From positions 3,720,001-3,784,000 of the forward strand of contig NC_026506.1 of the NCBI RefSeq assembly GCF_000182925.2: 64,000 bases of DNA. The letters are read 5' to 3'. The notes below the pieces were generated by a model that saw only the letters and a program-made list of their open reading frames with translations, was not told where the DNA came from and did no database searches. The position numbers and the translations under genes are program-made. Positions within the stretch are counted from its first letter, which is position 1, and the number at the start of each line of letters is the position of its first letter. Shown piece after piece: positions 10,250 through 22,534 of the stretch. Origin of the DNA: Neurospora crassa OR74A (taxonomy: Eukaryota; Ascomycota; Sordariomycetes; Sordariales; Sordariaceae).

Positions 10250-12601
10250 CTCAGAGCTGTGGTGTTGTGGAAGCAAAGAGTGGCACTCCTCTCTGGACTT
10301 TTCGGCCCACCAGTTGAACTACGATGGGATTTGACAGGTCTTATGCGAAATCGGCACTACACCGACTGTTTCGTCCCATGTGGGAAATCGCATTGCCAAC
10401 GCCCATAGATCCGATGCAATACCGACATCCTTGTTCAAGGCCAAAGCCCATTCTGGAAGGAGGCTCAACCCTGTATTCGGTGATAGGTGAATGTCTTCCG
10501 CATATCCCAGCCCCATGGTATGGACTGAGTAATCGAAGGTCCCATCACCTCCACATTGGAAGATTATCTTGGGTGTTCCTGGGCGAGCTGGGGAATTAGT
10601 GCGGTCTACAGTGGACATTACACAGGACTCCGTAGCAGCTGATCGCCGCTGACGATACCGGGTTCCCTTACTCACGATTCTTTATCTTCTTACTCATTCG
10701 TCCAATCCCGGAAAGCCTCAACCGCGGAAATAGCCCGCGATCAGGCACCAGTATTTCCAACATTTCGACTCGTGCGCCACGACCACGCTTTGGGAGACCT
10801 TGGGTTGCAGTATTGATCGGAACCTGTCAACCTGATCTAGGTATGCAGGGTGGCACCCCTGTCGTTTTGGTACCCCTCCACGCCCAGATCAGTAAGCTTA
10901 AGTTTAGCGCTTATGTTACTGAACACCTGAATTGGAGGTTTTCGGGGTTCGGGTTATTGTGCAACCGTCATTTGGTCTCACTGCGGTACACTTGTGCTTG
11001 TGTGCGAGACTGCACATCGCCAAGACCCTGGTGCTGGTAAAAAAAAAAAAAAAGGGGGGGGGGGGGGGGGGGTTGCCCCTGAATGTTGAGTGGATTCGTG
11101 TCCTTGTGTTCTATGAAACCATGCAGGCGACCATATGGTGGTGGTTAGCAGTCAGGCAGTGTAAACAAACCCCTGAATAGTGGATACCAACGGGCTTGTG
11201 TGCATCTGCTCGGACAATGCGATTGCAATTGGGCTAAGCACAGCATCAACGGCAGTTGACAGATGGTTTTTAGGAACAAAGCCTCGACATAGTTTCCAGC
11301 TTTGTTGTCATGGATCAGTGTCATTACCATGGCGATTTTCGCTCACGGCAGGATCGCGACCTTCTAAGCAGGCTACCATCAACAGAGCCAAACATGCGAG
11401 AGTACAAGGGGTCGGAATGCATAATGTCATGCAGAGCTCCCAAGTCCCAATTCTCATGCCCGGTTCATCACCCTACCAAGGGCCTCAGATTCAGAACTTG
11501 GGAGAGAATCAAGATCAAAAACAAATGAACTGAGAGGAATATTGACTCGTTATGTATATCATCACAAGGTCCGGGCGTCTATCCCCGTGAAGCCGAGTCA
11601 TGGCCTGTTTTTGGCATCGTCTTACGAGTCACGAGGATCGCTGTTGCAGAATCGAGCCGCCAGCACACCTGGCCGCCAGCCGTCCAGTCCCGACCGGAAG
11701 TGCCACCTCCGCAATTTCAAATATCCGGGATAATTACGGCGGCTCGCCCTCACATCCTTTGGTTCTTAATATCACTTGCTCACCTGCTCACTAACCAAAA
11801 CTACGCGGAGTAGTATTACCTGAAAATCATATCTACACCTCAATATCCAGTCAATGTACACAACTCTGCCCAGAAACATTTTATCCCAATCACCATCACA
11901 ACGACGGAAAACGATCACCTAATGTGCTCGAAGCTCGCCAATGAGACGACTATGGTATTATTGGCTCGTATGAAGCCGTCGGTGGCAGGACCCCGATGAG
12001 GGGCGATTAATTGCCATATTGATTGCATTGCGGTTTGATGCAGCCCATCACGAATCTTCGACCACTGCTTCATTACCTGTCATCATTGGCATTAGTCAAC
12101 GACCAAAGTCCGGCCGAGAACTCAGGCACTATTCATATCGATATGAAACGTTGGAAGACGACGAGGAAAGGCTGGGCGACGGTAAAATTGACGCAGAGGT
12201 CAACTAGGGGCTTTGCTCTGAAGGTCATGCTAGGCTTTGTATCTTGGTTAACATCTCGCCTTCAGGATAGTAACAACGAGATACATGCGACAGTCAGGCG
12301 AATTAGCCATCCCATTTTCCCACTTCTGGGGTACAGACGGGATGTATACCACGAAGTTTTCCCCAAAATAATCTATTGCGGACGACTACCGAGCCAGGCT
12401 ATCCCTGGGATGTGCATAGGTTGATCTCAATTAACTTATAAAAAGTTTATTGGCCAGCCAGTTTCGGGTATGTCATTATATGGGAACTCGGATAACGGTT
12501 CCATTCAGCGTTGAGCATGTTTCCAGATCTGGCATGCCTCAACTATCACAGACTTACGGTCGGGGCCGAATGGAGTGGCAAGCTCTCAAGCAAGGAAAAC
12601 G
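10250..12601. other. Divergent promoter region of GH55 and GH7 genes
   Basis: About 2.4 kb without a supported gene. An open frame of 118 codons at 10319-10675 on the minus strand shows no family. It contains the A/G homopolymer block at 11039-11073 and, near the right end, the GH7 TATA box. Confidence 0.55.
11039..11073. repeat. A15-G20 homopolymer block
   Basis: Fifteen A directly followed by about twenty G. The G-run could form a four-stranded structure on the plus strand. Its exact length is likely unstable and hard to sequence. Confidence 0.85.
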
Positions 12602-12607
12602 TATAAA
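12602..12607 (+). promoter_or_regulatory. TATA box of GH7 gene
   Basis: TATAAA lies 102 nt before the ATG of the cellobiohydrolase, a normal distance for a strong, inducible secreted-enzyme gene. Position-based inference. Confidence 0.6.
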
Positions 12608-12708
12608 TGAGGGAACACACACCCACGATTGGGACCCAGATCTATCAGTCACGCCATTCACCTTCTTGCCGACGTCCACACTACTTCTGTTCTCCCCAGG
12701 CCATCATC

Positions 12709-14273
12709 ATGAAGGCCTATTTCGAATACCTCGTTGCGGCTTTGCCCCTTCTCGGGCTCGCCACCGCTCAGCAAGTCGGCAAGCAGACGACGGAGACGCA
12801 CCCCAAGCTGTCATGGAAGAAGTGTACCGGCAAGGCCAACTGCAACACCGTCAACGCCGAGGTCGTCATTGACTCCAACTGGCGCTGGCTTCATGACTCC
12901 AGCGGCAAGAACTGTTACGACGGCAACAAGTGGACCAGTGCCTGCAGCAGCGCCACTGACTGCGCGTCCAAGTGCCAGCTTGATGGAGCCAACTACGGAA
13001 CTACCTACGGCGCTTCGACCAGTGGCGATGCCCTCACCCTCAAGTTCGTCACCAAGCACGAATACGGCACCAACATCGGCTCGCGTTTTTACCTCATGAA
13101 TGGCGCGTCCAAGTACCAGATGTTCACGCTCATGAACAACGAGTTTGCTTTCGATGTTGACTTGTCCACTGTTGAGTGCGGCTTGAACGCTGCTCTGTAC
13201 TTTGTGGCCATGGAGGAAGACGGTGGTATGGCTAGCTACTCTAGCAACAAGGCTGGTGCCAAGTATGGTACTGGTGTAAGTACTTATGAACTACATCCTG
13301 AGTCAAGAATGCCGCTAACGGGTTTGTTAGTACTGCGATGCCCAATGCGCTCGTGACCTCAAGTTTGTCGGTGGCAAGGCCAACATTGAAGGTTGGACTC
13401 CGTCCACGAACGATGCCAACGCTGGTGTCGGACCTTATGGTGGTTGCTGCGCTGAGATTGACGTATGGTGAGTTCTCCTTCATCAAGGGTACTGGAGATG
13501 CTATTGGATTGCCATTGACCACTGTCAAACAAAAACAGGGAGTCCAACGCACACTCGTTCGCCTTCACGCCGCACGCGTGCAAGACCAACAAGTACCACG
13601 TCTGCGAGAGGGACAACTGCGGCGGTACCTACTCCGAGGATCGCTTCGCCGGTCTCTGCGATGCCAACGGGTGCGACTACAACCCGTACCGCATGGGAAA
13701 CACCGACTTCTACGGCAAGGGCAAGACCGTCGACACTAGCAAGAAGTTCACGTATGTTTCCCTTCCTTCCTCTTTCCCCCCCCCTTGTAGCCCCCTTTCC
13801 ACTTATGTACCTACGCACCTCACTAACAACCCAATAGCGTCGTCTCCCGCTTCGAGGAAAACAAACTCACCCAATTCTTTGTCCAAAACGGCCAAAAGAT
13901 CGAGATCCCGGGGCCCAAATGGGACGGCATCCCCTCAGACAACGCCAACATCACGCCCGAGTTCTGCAGCGCGCAGTTCCAGGCGTTCGGCGACCGCGAC
14001 CGCTTCGCAGAGGTCGGCGGCTTCGCTCAGCTCAACAGCGCGCTGCGCATGCCCATGGTGCTCGTCATGTCCATCTGGGACGACCACTACGCCAACATGC
14101 TTTGGCTGGATTCTGTCTACCCGCCGGAGAAGGAGGGCCAGCCGGGTGCTGCGCGTGGGGATTGTCCGCAGAGTTCGGGGGTGCCGGCGGAGGTGGAGAG
14201 TCAGTATGCTAATTCCAAGGTTGTTTATTCGAACATTCGGTTTGGGCCTGTGGGGTCTACTGTTAATGTTTGA
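12709..14273 (+). CDS. GH7 cellobiohydrolase, no cellulose-binding module
   Basis: Four exons: 12709-13275, 13331-13467, 13539-13751 and 13838-14273, giving 450 residues. Introns are short with GTAAGT, GTGAGT and GTATGT donors. Signal peptide [20 protein letters not shown], then [19 protein letters not shown], the typical mature start with N-terminal Gln. Many Cys residues fit the disulphide-rich fold. The catalytic signature EIDVWES (split by intron 2) gives nucleophile Glu, helper Asp and acid/base Glu. Loop-forming segments such as [18 protein letters not shown] and the late [16 protein letters not shown] match processive cellobiohydrolases and not the shorter-looped endoglucanases. The protein ends in GPVGSTVNV right after the catalytic domain, so there is no linker or CBM1. 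It would cleave cellobiose units from cellulose chain ends, secreted. Confidence 0.95.
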
Positions 14274-14992
14274 GTGGTGGTGTCATATGGGTTGAGAGTT
14301 GGGAGTGGGTGCGCGGATGCAGGAAGGAGGGAGGAGGTGGGGGCTTATGTCGTGCGTGGGCTGAATCTGGGATGTCAGACTTGAATGATGGGAAGTCAGT
14401 AAAATAGCAGAGAACATGGAGGGGTTGGTCCTTTGATTCAGTTACAAAATCATAACTCGTCACTTACACCTTGTCCTAATGAACAAACTGTTTGTTTTTC
14501 CGGTCAGTTGCGCTCTGGACTGAACTCCGCAAGCCCATCGCCTATGTGAAACCTTACGCTACAGGAAACTGTACAACTTGAGGGATGGCACGTGGAGAAG
14601 TTCGACCTAGCTTCATGGAAGGGGCACTGGTTCCAATCTATGAAAATGCGAAAGTGAACACTTGGTCGATTGGTGAAGCTAGCGGGTTGGGAGCGAAAAG
14701 AAGAAAGGACGTTGAAAGTGGATAAACACTCCGTTGCCAAACACAGGGATGCCCTGCGCGCGGGTCAGAGTGGTGGACCAACAAGGCGCAACAAATGGAA
14801 ACGGTCGGTGGTTTGTGCGCCAACACATTTCCATAATCCGAAAAAAGGTGGTACTGCCAACTAACCGAGAATCTCAGAAAGGGAAAAGTTGACAGTGAGG
14901 CTGCTGGTCATCGCGAATTTCCAATTGCGAGAGAAGAAGCAAAAAAATAGAGAGAGAATGAAGGCGAGACAAAGGAAGAATGGCAAAAGATT
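14274..14992. other. 3' region of GH7 gene, then spacer
   Basis: No supported gene. G/T-rich directly after the GH7 stop codon. Confidence 0.5.
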
Positions 14993-15077
14993 TGGATGAG
15001 CTGGGAATCGAACCCAGGACCTTTCGCATGCTCGGAAACATGCTAAGCGAACGCTCTACCAACTGAGCCACACGCCC
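14993..15077 (-). tRNA. tRNA-Ala(AGC) with intron
   Basis: Read on the minus strand: acceptor GGGCGTG, D arm GGCTCAGTTGGTAGAGC, anticodon stem TTCGC/GCGAA, loop TTAGCAT with AGC as anticodon, a 12-nt intron after position 37, T arm CTGGGTTCGATTCCCAG, and discriminator A. The G3:U70 pair that marks alanine tRNAs is present. Position 4 (C) faces A at 69, a mismatch not expected in a perfect copy. Confidence 0.9.
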
Positions 15078-15775
15078 TGTGAAACTTTATTGGTTGCTGT
15101 TGGAGATCAAGCTTGACTTTGGTTCTATAACCTGACCAAGATTCAGGTACCCTGCGCTATGCATCCCACGCTGACGCCATAGCTAACCTCAAGCAAGTGG
15201 CAATGGGGGGTTTATTCTAGATACAGTTCTTTGGATGTAAAGGTTGCTTCCAACCTCAATACTGTGTAGAAGCGCAAAAGTAATATGAAGACGTCAAGGC
15301 TGCTACGGAAAGCAGCCACCATTCTCCTTCTCTTTTGTGATGTTGTTGGAAGTGGACCATTGAAGGTCAAGCCCAGGGACAAACTCCCCCCAATGCCCCC
15401 ACTATGACCTAGAAGCGCCACTTCCCCTCTTCGGCATCAGCGTTCAGCCCTACCATGATGCGAACTGTGGGGATCCACTTCACGACTTCAGTCAAGACTT
15501 GACCAAAGTACTGTATATTCTACTTGGTCTTAGGATTGTATGAGTCCGCGTATGAATGTTTCATGTTGCTTAACAACTTAGTATCAAGCAGTATGTGTCA
15601 CAGCCTTGACTGCCGTTGACTGTTCTTTGTCGATGACACATTGCTGTTATTGTTAAGCAGAAGTTCTGCGGGTTTATCACCACGTATAAAATGCATGTCT
15701 CCCAGGACCTTCAGTTAATTTGTCTCTACTCATAAAATCATCAATTTTCGACGCTTTAAAATAGAAAAGTGAGAG

Positions 15776-15817
<42 letters not shown>

Positions 15818-16511
15818 GTGTTCCACGAGAACACGATGACCCAAATGATGGCCAGAATGAGCTTCTGCCACAGGGCAGCCTTGAGCAAACAGTTGGCGGT
15901 CGGCATGTTGGCTAGGACTTGGGCATTCAAGGACAGGCGCGAGCGTATAGGGCATGCGTGCGTTGAAGGAGGCGACAATGAGAACAGTGGTGGAACAGTA
16001 GGTTTAGATACAGAATGCCTTGTTCGAGAGGACTATATGAACAGAATAAAGTACGAAACCAGTGCGGTCTAAGACATGAGGCCTTTTATATAGAGAAATC
16101 GGGGACTCATTCCATCAACCAACTTGAAGCGTGGTCCTCCAAGTCAAGGTCGACCTCGTTCAGGCGCACGTAGTCAAAAACCTTCCTCAAAAAGACGGGA
16201 GCCAATGCGGTGAGCCCTGCCCTTCACGTTTTGTTCCAATTCCCTTCCCGTCACCCGCATTTGTGACCCCGCTTTTGCCAGCCGAACGCACAACCGGGAC
16301 GCACGGTTCCGAGGTCCGAGATTCTCTGGTCTCGCCTAATTCTGAGAAGCCCCTCATTTCTTGCCATCTTTTCTGTTCTTCTTCCCAATCCATTATTTCT
16401 CGTAGCGACCACCCACACCAACCAGTCGTTTTGCTGTGCGGCCAAGCCCACAGCACAGTCATACTTGCTCGATTCAAGCACGCAGAGAGAACTACGGCAT
16501 CAAATTCCGTG
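15078..16511. other. Intergenic with long A-run
   Basis: No supported gene. It contains a run of 32 A at 15782-15813. The last 300 nt should hold the promoter of the RNase H-like gene at 16512. Confidence 0.5.
15782..15813. repeat. Poly-A run, 32 nt
   Basis: Uninterrupted A-run. No gene or element directly upstream that it would belong to as a tail. Confidence 0.85.
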
Positions 16512-17840
16512 ATGTCCAACGAAAGTGAGAGAGGAAGGATCCGCGACGAGGCAGTCCCAGCAGTTGGGGACGCCGCGCAAGCGAGCAATGCTCTAAAGCG
16601 CAGAAAGAAGGGCTGTGAGTACTATCCCCGAAGCTAATTCACGATCTCTTTCTTCCCGCAGTGAACTTCCTTGCAATGTTGCATTCACTCGTAGGGACAA
16701 CTCAATTCACGAGGTTAAGCTAACAGGTCTGTTCAAACAGCGCCCTACTACTTTCGCGGAGCAGTGAGAATTGCACCACGTATCGACACGGCCGTAAGCG
16801 AAGCTGTGGATGCACTGGGATTTATGTCGACAGCACAAAAAAAAAAACTGTGCATCTTCGCGGACGGCTCCTTCGACCGGCCGACACACAACGGAGGCTA
16901 CGCCATAGCGTACAATGGCTTTCCACTTGGGCTAAATACCTCAAGCGACGATCGACCTGTCGCAAAAGGGTGGACAGCCATCCACACCAAAGACAACCAT
17001 ACGTGTGAAGGGCTCTCCATTGCACAGTCTCTGAGAGAAGCGATGAAGGAGCTTACCACTCTGGAGGAACACGTTGCTGCCAGGCATATCGACACAGCTG
17101 TTACTCGAGACCCTGTAGAAGCTTCAGTGAAGATTTTCTCGGACTCACAGACTGTGCTCAAAGCCATGAAGGCTGGAAAGTTCCCAAAAAAGATGAAGCA
17201 CACCGGCCATGCCATCATCACTTTCTCCGAGGAGTTGAGGGAGAAATTTGGGGGACCAGGGTGCAAATTGAAGGTGGACTTAGTGGTTCACTGGATACCT
17301 GGTCACGATGCCTCATTCCCCCTGCACCAGGTAGCGGACAAGCTGTCCCGCAAGTGCGGCCAGGAGAAAAAGCCGTTCCTCTTTATAAACGACACATACA
17401 TTCCCTAGAATGGAGCGGATGGCGTTTATGAGGAGGTTACAGCAGCACAGGGATACAAAGCGGAAAGACTCCTGCGATGGCGAGAGAGAGAGCAGGAAGA
17501 GTGGGAAGAGTTCCCTGAGACACATGCACAGGACGACCTGCAACTACAACAGATTGCGGATGAAGAGAACCTAGCTGGTCAGCCACCCCAACAGACTGGT
17601 TCAGACACCCAGCAGCTAGCTTCACAACAACCGGATCAGCAGGAGTGGTACAACCAGGTCCAGGCATACTACCACCAGTCTGCGGACTACTGGGAGCAGT
17701 TAGGTCGCTGGCAGGACTGGCAGAGAGCCCACGGGCACCAAGCGGGCCAATGGCTATGGGATCATGGCGCGAACCAATGGGTTTGGCAGTGGGACAACCA
17801 CAGTCCTGGCGAGACTGGTAACGGCCAGCCGCCCACCTGA
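16512..17840 (+). CDS. RNase H-like protein, paralogue 3, with in-frame stop
   Basis: Exon 1 16512-16614 (MSNESERGRIRDEAVPAVG to ALKRRKKG), phase-1 intron with GTGAGT donor, GCTAAC branch and AAACAG acceptor, exon 2 from 16741 starting SPYYFRGAVRIAPRIDTA. The RNase H domain is complete: LCIFADGS, GGYAIAYNG, CEGLSIAQSLREAMKEL, KIFSDSQTVLKAM, VDLVVHWIPGHDASFPLHQ, VADKLSRK. Catalytic D, E, D and the late His and Asp are all present. A TAG at 17406-17408 ends the frame after 256 residues, just past FLFINDTYIP. The same frame then stays open for 143 codons (to 17840) with sensible composition: DLQLQQIADEEN and a Trp/Gln/Tyr-rich tail (YYHQSADYWEQLGRWQDW). Either a recent nonsense mutation, or read-through. 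In paralogues 2, 4 and 5 the frame continues at this point. Confidence 0.75.
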
Positions 17841-19387
17841 AGTAGTTATTTTCGAGTTCTTTGTCCTCTGTGTAGAGAAAACAGGTCTGTATGTTGGGAT
17901 CACATTTTTCTACTTCACGAATAGGCATGTGACGAGTGTCTCGGATCGTTCAGTTGTCACAGGGTTCCTAAAGATTTGGTGTATAAAACGTGGATTCAGT
18001 GTGTGCTGCTGTCAGGATATTGTTTGGGTCTGCCGGGGGTTTGGTTGGACGTCCTAACATTATGGGCAGGTACCATTGTGCTTGTTGTGTACTTCTTCCA
18101 ATTACCCTGTCCCAAATGCGAAGCAGTAGCTGGCAACTATCAAAATCTCTACGAGCAATTGTAGCTTTCTCACCACTATGAGCTCGCCCCTCATTTGCAG
18201 CGCCAGTTGTCGCGGTGGACCACCCCATCACAGTCAATATGATGAGGAAGTCTCTGGAGTTGGGCGACCCTTGAAAGGGTATGAGTTGGATTCATTCACG
18301 TCTCTTAGCGTTTCATCGACAGACAAGTACAATCAAGAGCGTTATTGAAGATTCAAGTGATGAGCCTGACACATAACAGCACCAAGAGGTACCCTTGCGA
18401 GATTCGCAACCAAGAGCTTCTCACCTGTGATGCTGGACGCTCAAATCCAACTCTGTATTGGGTTGTGTGAGTGCCACAAGGATGGTCACCAGGAAGCTTT
18501 GAAAAGGCGCTGTTCCCCCGTTATGGGTCGCAGCAGCGACAAAATCAGGAGGGTAATCACGCGAGCTTGACATGCTCACGTTCTTAGGCAAAGCGCCGAA
18601 ATATCGAAGGGAGTCAGTCCCCTTCGAACCGGGCTTGTCGCCACTCAGCACCAAACTCATGAGGGTCCTCTGGCTACTCTACACTTCGGCTGCACACTGC
18701 TTCGAGCTTCTAGACGCCACCTCGTGGCCGGCTTGGAAGGCCTCAGTCATGTGGCTGGACCAGCACACCTTCGGTACCATTATCATTTGACCATGAGGTC
18801 ACTTACGCCAAGCAGAAACCAGGAGCCCACAGGGGAAGCTTATGTGTGTCGGTTTCAACGTTCAAGTCTACGATGATGCGTTTCGTAACTTTCGTTGGGC
18901 AGCACAGCTGATACAAACCCTATCATATGCTTCACCAGGGAATTGATATGCCTTTTTGACGAGTCCTAATGCGTTACAGGACGTCTCTAGGGTTTGTAGT
19001 AGTTCGAAAGAGACATCATTACACCGAGCTGGAAGATGAAGCAGCAACTGATACGACTGAGGAAGGCATGCACAAGCAACATAAACCTCGGGCTCTTTCG
19101 ATTTATTGTATTTCACACTCAAATCCCACCTTGAGTTTCCTCTTCTTTTCACTTCAGGACTCAAAAAGTGGTTCAATGCGCTTCTTCCGAACTCGCATTG
19201 AAGATCCACCTAAAACCTTTCCAGATGGCCAGTTCGGCAGTTCCAGGTTCCTTGCCATCCGCAAAAGTCCATTCACCGCTATCGATCCCAAACATGGTGG
19301 GGCAAGCTGTCGGAGTGAAGGGAGGCAGGGCAGTTACGTCGGATGAGAGCCTGCTTGTGCGCTCCTTCCTTGACTGTCCGGCGCAAA

Positions 19388-19419
<32 letters not shown>

Positions 19420-19644
19420 CATTATTTCTTTTCCTCTTGTCCAATCTTGAGTCCCTTTATCTCCTTGGTCGGAGCGCACGATTTGTAGTAGAGGACAACC
19501 GAGATAACTGAAGTCAGCAACACTCGCCGTCAATGATTCCAATACAATCCTTTCGTGCGCCACTCTTGTAACCACCTCCAGCGCCGAAGCACGCGCGATC
19601 ATTATTGTCTCGACATTCAACCGACGACTCGACCAGCACCAACC
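17841..19644. other. Intergenic, no gene recognised; poly-T near right end
   Basis: Short unsupported frames only. A run of about 28 T lies at 19392-19419. The last 150 nt should be the leader of the membrane protein gene. Confidence 0.5.
19392..19419. repeat. Poly-T run, 28 nt
   Basis: Uninterrupted T-run in the upstream region of the rhodopsin-fold gene. Confidence 0.85.
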
Positions 19645-20885
19645 ATGGACGCTCAGTCAGGCCTGACCATGCACAACTACAAGCAGGACGGTCTTTTCGC
19701 AGCCATCGTTGTCGGCTTCGTGGCCTCGTCCCTTTCGACCGGCTTCCGATTTTGGGCGAGGCGAAGAACGGTCAGGGTCTGGCGGCGCGATGACTGGCTT
19801 ATGCTCGCTGGACTGCTCTGGAGCTGGGGCGTCATTGCAGCCATACTACATGGACTGACTGTCGGATTGGGTGAGGAGGCCCCTACGACAGACCACGACA
19901 AACTATGGCTCCCGAGAACCAACGCGGCCATGTTGATGTTTCAAAACTGGGGGGCCTTTTGCGTCAAGGCATCAATCCTCTTCTTCAACATGAGCATTTT
20001 CAAGGGGAAGATCTCAACCAAGCTCGCATGGGCAGTTTTTGCCGTAACCCTGATCAATTCGTTTACCGGATTCTTCATTGCATTTCTCCAGGAGATCGCC
20101 GCCTGCCCTCGAGCCGACAAGCAGTGTTTTGGCGAGTCGAAGTTTGTTGTCCCACTGACCACCGGTATCATCTCGACCATGTGCGACGTTGTCATCTATG
20201 TCATGCCCATCCCGATTTTGGCCAAACTTGGTGTGGACAGAAGGACGAAGCTTGGCCTCTGCTGTGTCTTTCTCCTCGGTCTTCTTTGCATCGCTACTAG
20301 CTTTGCGCGATGGGCGGCCATGTTACAGAGCCACCCCAAAGATGATGTTACAATGCGTTAGTCCTCTAGTTTTCCTCCATTCCGGCCTTTAAGAGGCTAT
20401 GTAGCTAACGATTTCTCCCTCTTTCAGCCAGCAGTATTGGCATTAGTCTATGGACATTTGTTGAATTGTCAGCGGGCATCACATGCGGCAACCTCCCTGT
20501 CCTGGCACCCATGTTTGGCTGCGTCGGCCCACGGCGCGGAAGAGGAACCGGTCGGTCGACTCCGCATCTCGCGTCGAATTTTAACATTCCTTTTCGGCCA
20601 AGTCAGCAAGCCCTGAGCCGCCCGGTTAAGCAGCAATCTCACAGTAATGCTTGGAATAACTCCAAACAGCCCTGTTCGTCGCTGCGGAAGATGGAAACGC
20701 CCTCACCTTTGCACCTCTCTTTCACTGGAAGCGACATCGAGCTGAATGTTCTGTCAGCTCCCGCGGCAAGCGGTGCGAGCACAACGCCAGCGGATCCGCC
20801 ACAGCCTCTCACTAGAAGTTCAAGTCAAAGGTTGTCCGGTTTGGAAAGGAGGAAGGCCCGAGCCGGCTTCGAGTCTCTCGAGTGA
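19645..20885 (+). CDS. Fungal rhodopsin-domain (Pth11-like) integral membrane protein
   Basis: Exons 19645-20356 and 20428-20885, 389 residues. The intron has a GTTAGT donor, a GCTAACG branch at 20403 and a TTTCAG acceptor. Hydrophobic helices follow each other: GLFAAIVVGFVASSLSTGF, the WLMLAGLLWSWGVIAAIL stretch after the RRDDW turn, FCVKASILFFNMSIF, AVFAVTLINSFTGFFIAFL, VVIYVMPIPIL, LGLCCVFLLGLLCIAT, and WTFVELSAGITCGNLPVLAPMF in exon 2. RRDDW and WT-x-VE with the late LPVLAP signature are typical of the fungal rhodopsin-domain family, whose members include surface receptors used in host or nutrient sensing. The C-terminal 130 residues are cytosolic, Ser/Thr/Pro-rich and unlike known domains. 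Ligand unknown. Confidence 0.85.
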
Positions 20886-21362
20886 GGATGAGGATGACCA
20901 AAGGGAGAAGACTTCGGCACTACACCGTACTAATAATAGTACATATCCGAATGAAACTGAAGGCGAAGAGCCCACTGGAATGCGTGCACAGGGAAGAAGC
21001 ATATACGGACAACGGTCGATCGAGTCAAAAAGGCAACGCTCCGTTCTCCTATTCCAGCTGCTTCGGACCTGCCAACCTACCGCAACACCCATCCCCAGCA
21101 AGAGCTGTGCAACACTGTTGATGTACATTGCCGGACAGTCCGAACCATGGAGCTTTATGGAGATCAACCACCCTGACTTTCGACCAGCGTGACGCGCAAC
21201 TCCTGTCAACAGCCGAAAAACCTGGAAACTTCCAGTCTTGTGCCCAACATCAAGCATCCTCATCACTCCAAATCCAAGACCAACACATATAACAAACCAA
21301 AACTTCACTTCCCATCGGACCTCATCGTCACAAGATCACCTCGAGCCATACTATCACGACAC
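20886..21362. other. Intergenic
   Basis: 3' region of the membrane protein gene. No supported feature. Confidence 0.5.
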
Positions 21363-21619
21363 TTACTTGGATGTGGTGTTGGAAGTAGTGTTGGAAGTGG
21401 TGTTAGAAGATGATGTGATTGACGTTGAGGTTGCCTCCTTGATTTCCCTCTCTTTGTTGCTCTCGTATGGGGCGAATGAAACCTAGCTGGCCGTGGACGA
21501 CGAGCCACCGGAAGTTCCTGAGGTGTAGGACGAAGAGCCAGTGGTACCGCTGGTAGTACCGCTGCTGCTGTTTCCGTAGTCGTAGGTTTCGTTGCTAGAC
21601 GAGTTGTTAAGTGGTTGGT
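21363..21619 (-). other. Possible Ser/Thr/Asn-rich small coding exon
   Basis: After a TTTGCAG acceptor-like site at about 21620, the minus strand reads QPLNNSSSNETYDYGNSSSG and a Ser/Thr/Gly stretch, then a TAG (21485-21483), then the same frame goes on with FAPYESNKEREIKEATST and SSNTTSNTTSNTTSK to a TAA at 21363. The composition resembles the small Ser/Thr-rich genes at 54.8-57.1 kb. The first exon is not identified and low-complexity sequence stays open easily, so this may be noncoding or decayed. Confidence 0.3.
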
Positions 21620-22534
21620 CTGCAAAGACGCGTTGGAGGGGTGTTATTGGGAAGATACAAGAGAGGGAAAGAGGATGTTGATGACAGAGGTCAAGTGACG
21701 GTTAATGACAAGGGAGGTAGACAGAAAGAGTAGGGAAGAAGTGGTAGATGGTAAACAAACTCAGACATGTTTAGAACTGGAGTGTTCTGAGGGAACTGTG
21801 ATTGACAAGTGTTAATATGCTTTGTTGTGTCTGTTTGGTTGTGTTGATGAGTGAGAAAGAAGGAGCAAGTGCTGTCAATCTCCTTCTTTTATGTCTTTCT
21901 GGTACTGTTGCACCGGTCACGTTCGCACGCAAGCAGCTCTTGAGAGACATGGTACCATGATCCAGCGGCCTGAGCTGTTGAGATGCTATGGTTGTTGAAG
22001 ACACATAGTCGTCAGAGTTTGGGTTTGGCAGGGTAGGTTTGTCCCCGGTTTTCTGTTCTAGCCTGCAAGGACTGGCTGATTGCGGACTTCGGTGTTGCCA
22101 AACTCGAGGCTGCAGATGTGTAAAGATGAGGATGAAGGTCTCGTTGTCTTACAGCCACACTTGCGATTGGAGTTTGGGCAGAGCAATAGTTTGTCTCATA
22201 CCTCTACACTCTCGGCAAATATGAAAGTCTTCATGTTCAGGCAGTATGGAAAGGATGCCAGGCCAGTTTGGTTTAGATCGTCGTTTTGTCATTCTCCTCA
22301 CCTGATGGCGGTTCAGGAAGTCCTGACCCATAAGGAGAACGGACCTAATTTCTATTCTGCTACAATCAATGTTGGTTTGTGTCAGTTGTGCTGTTCAACT
22401 GGGGGCGATATAAAAGACTCAGAGGCCCAAAAGTCTAGTATCTTCTTGGGGTTAAAGGTTAAGCACCCAGATACCAGACCTGATTTCCCAGAGCAGCATA
22501 ACTCAATTAGGGGCTGAACTCTTTGGTTTTCGCA
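21620..22534. other. Intergenic
   Basis: No supported gene. Some short frames on both strands without family resemblance. Confidence 0.45.

Noticed and set aside
7758-14273. GH55-GH7 pair as a dedicated gene cluster
   Set aside because: They act on different glucans and are 2.5 kb apart with no further enzymes beside them; neighbourhood may be chance.
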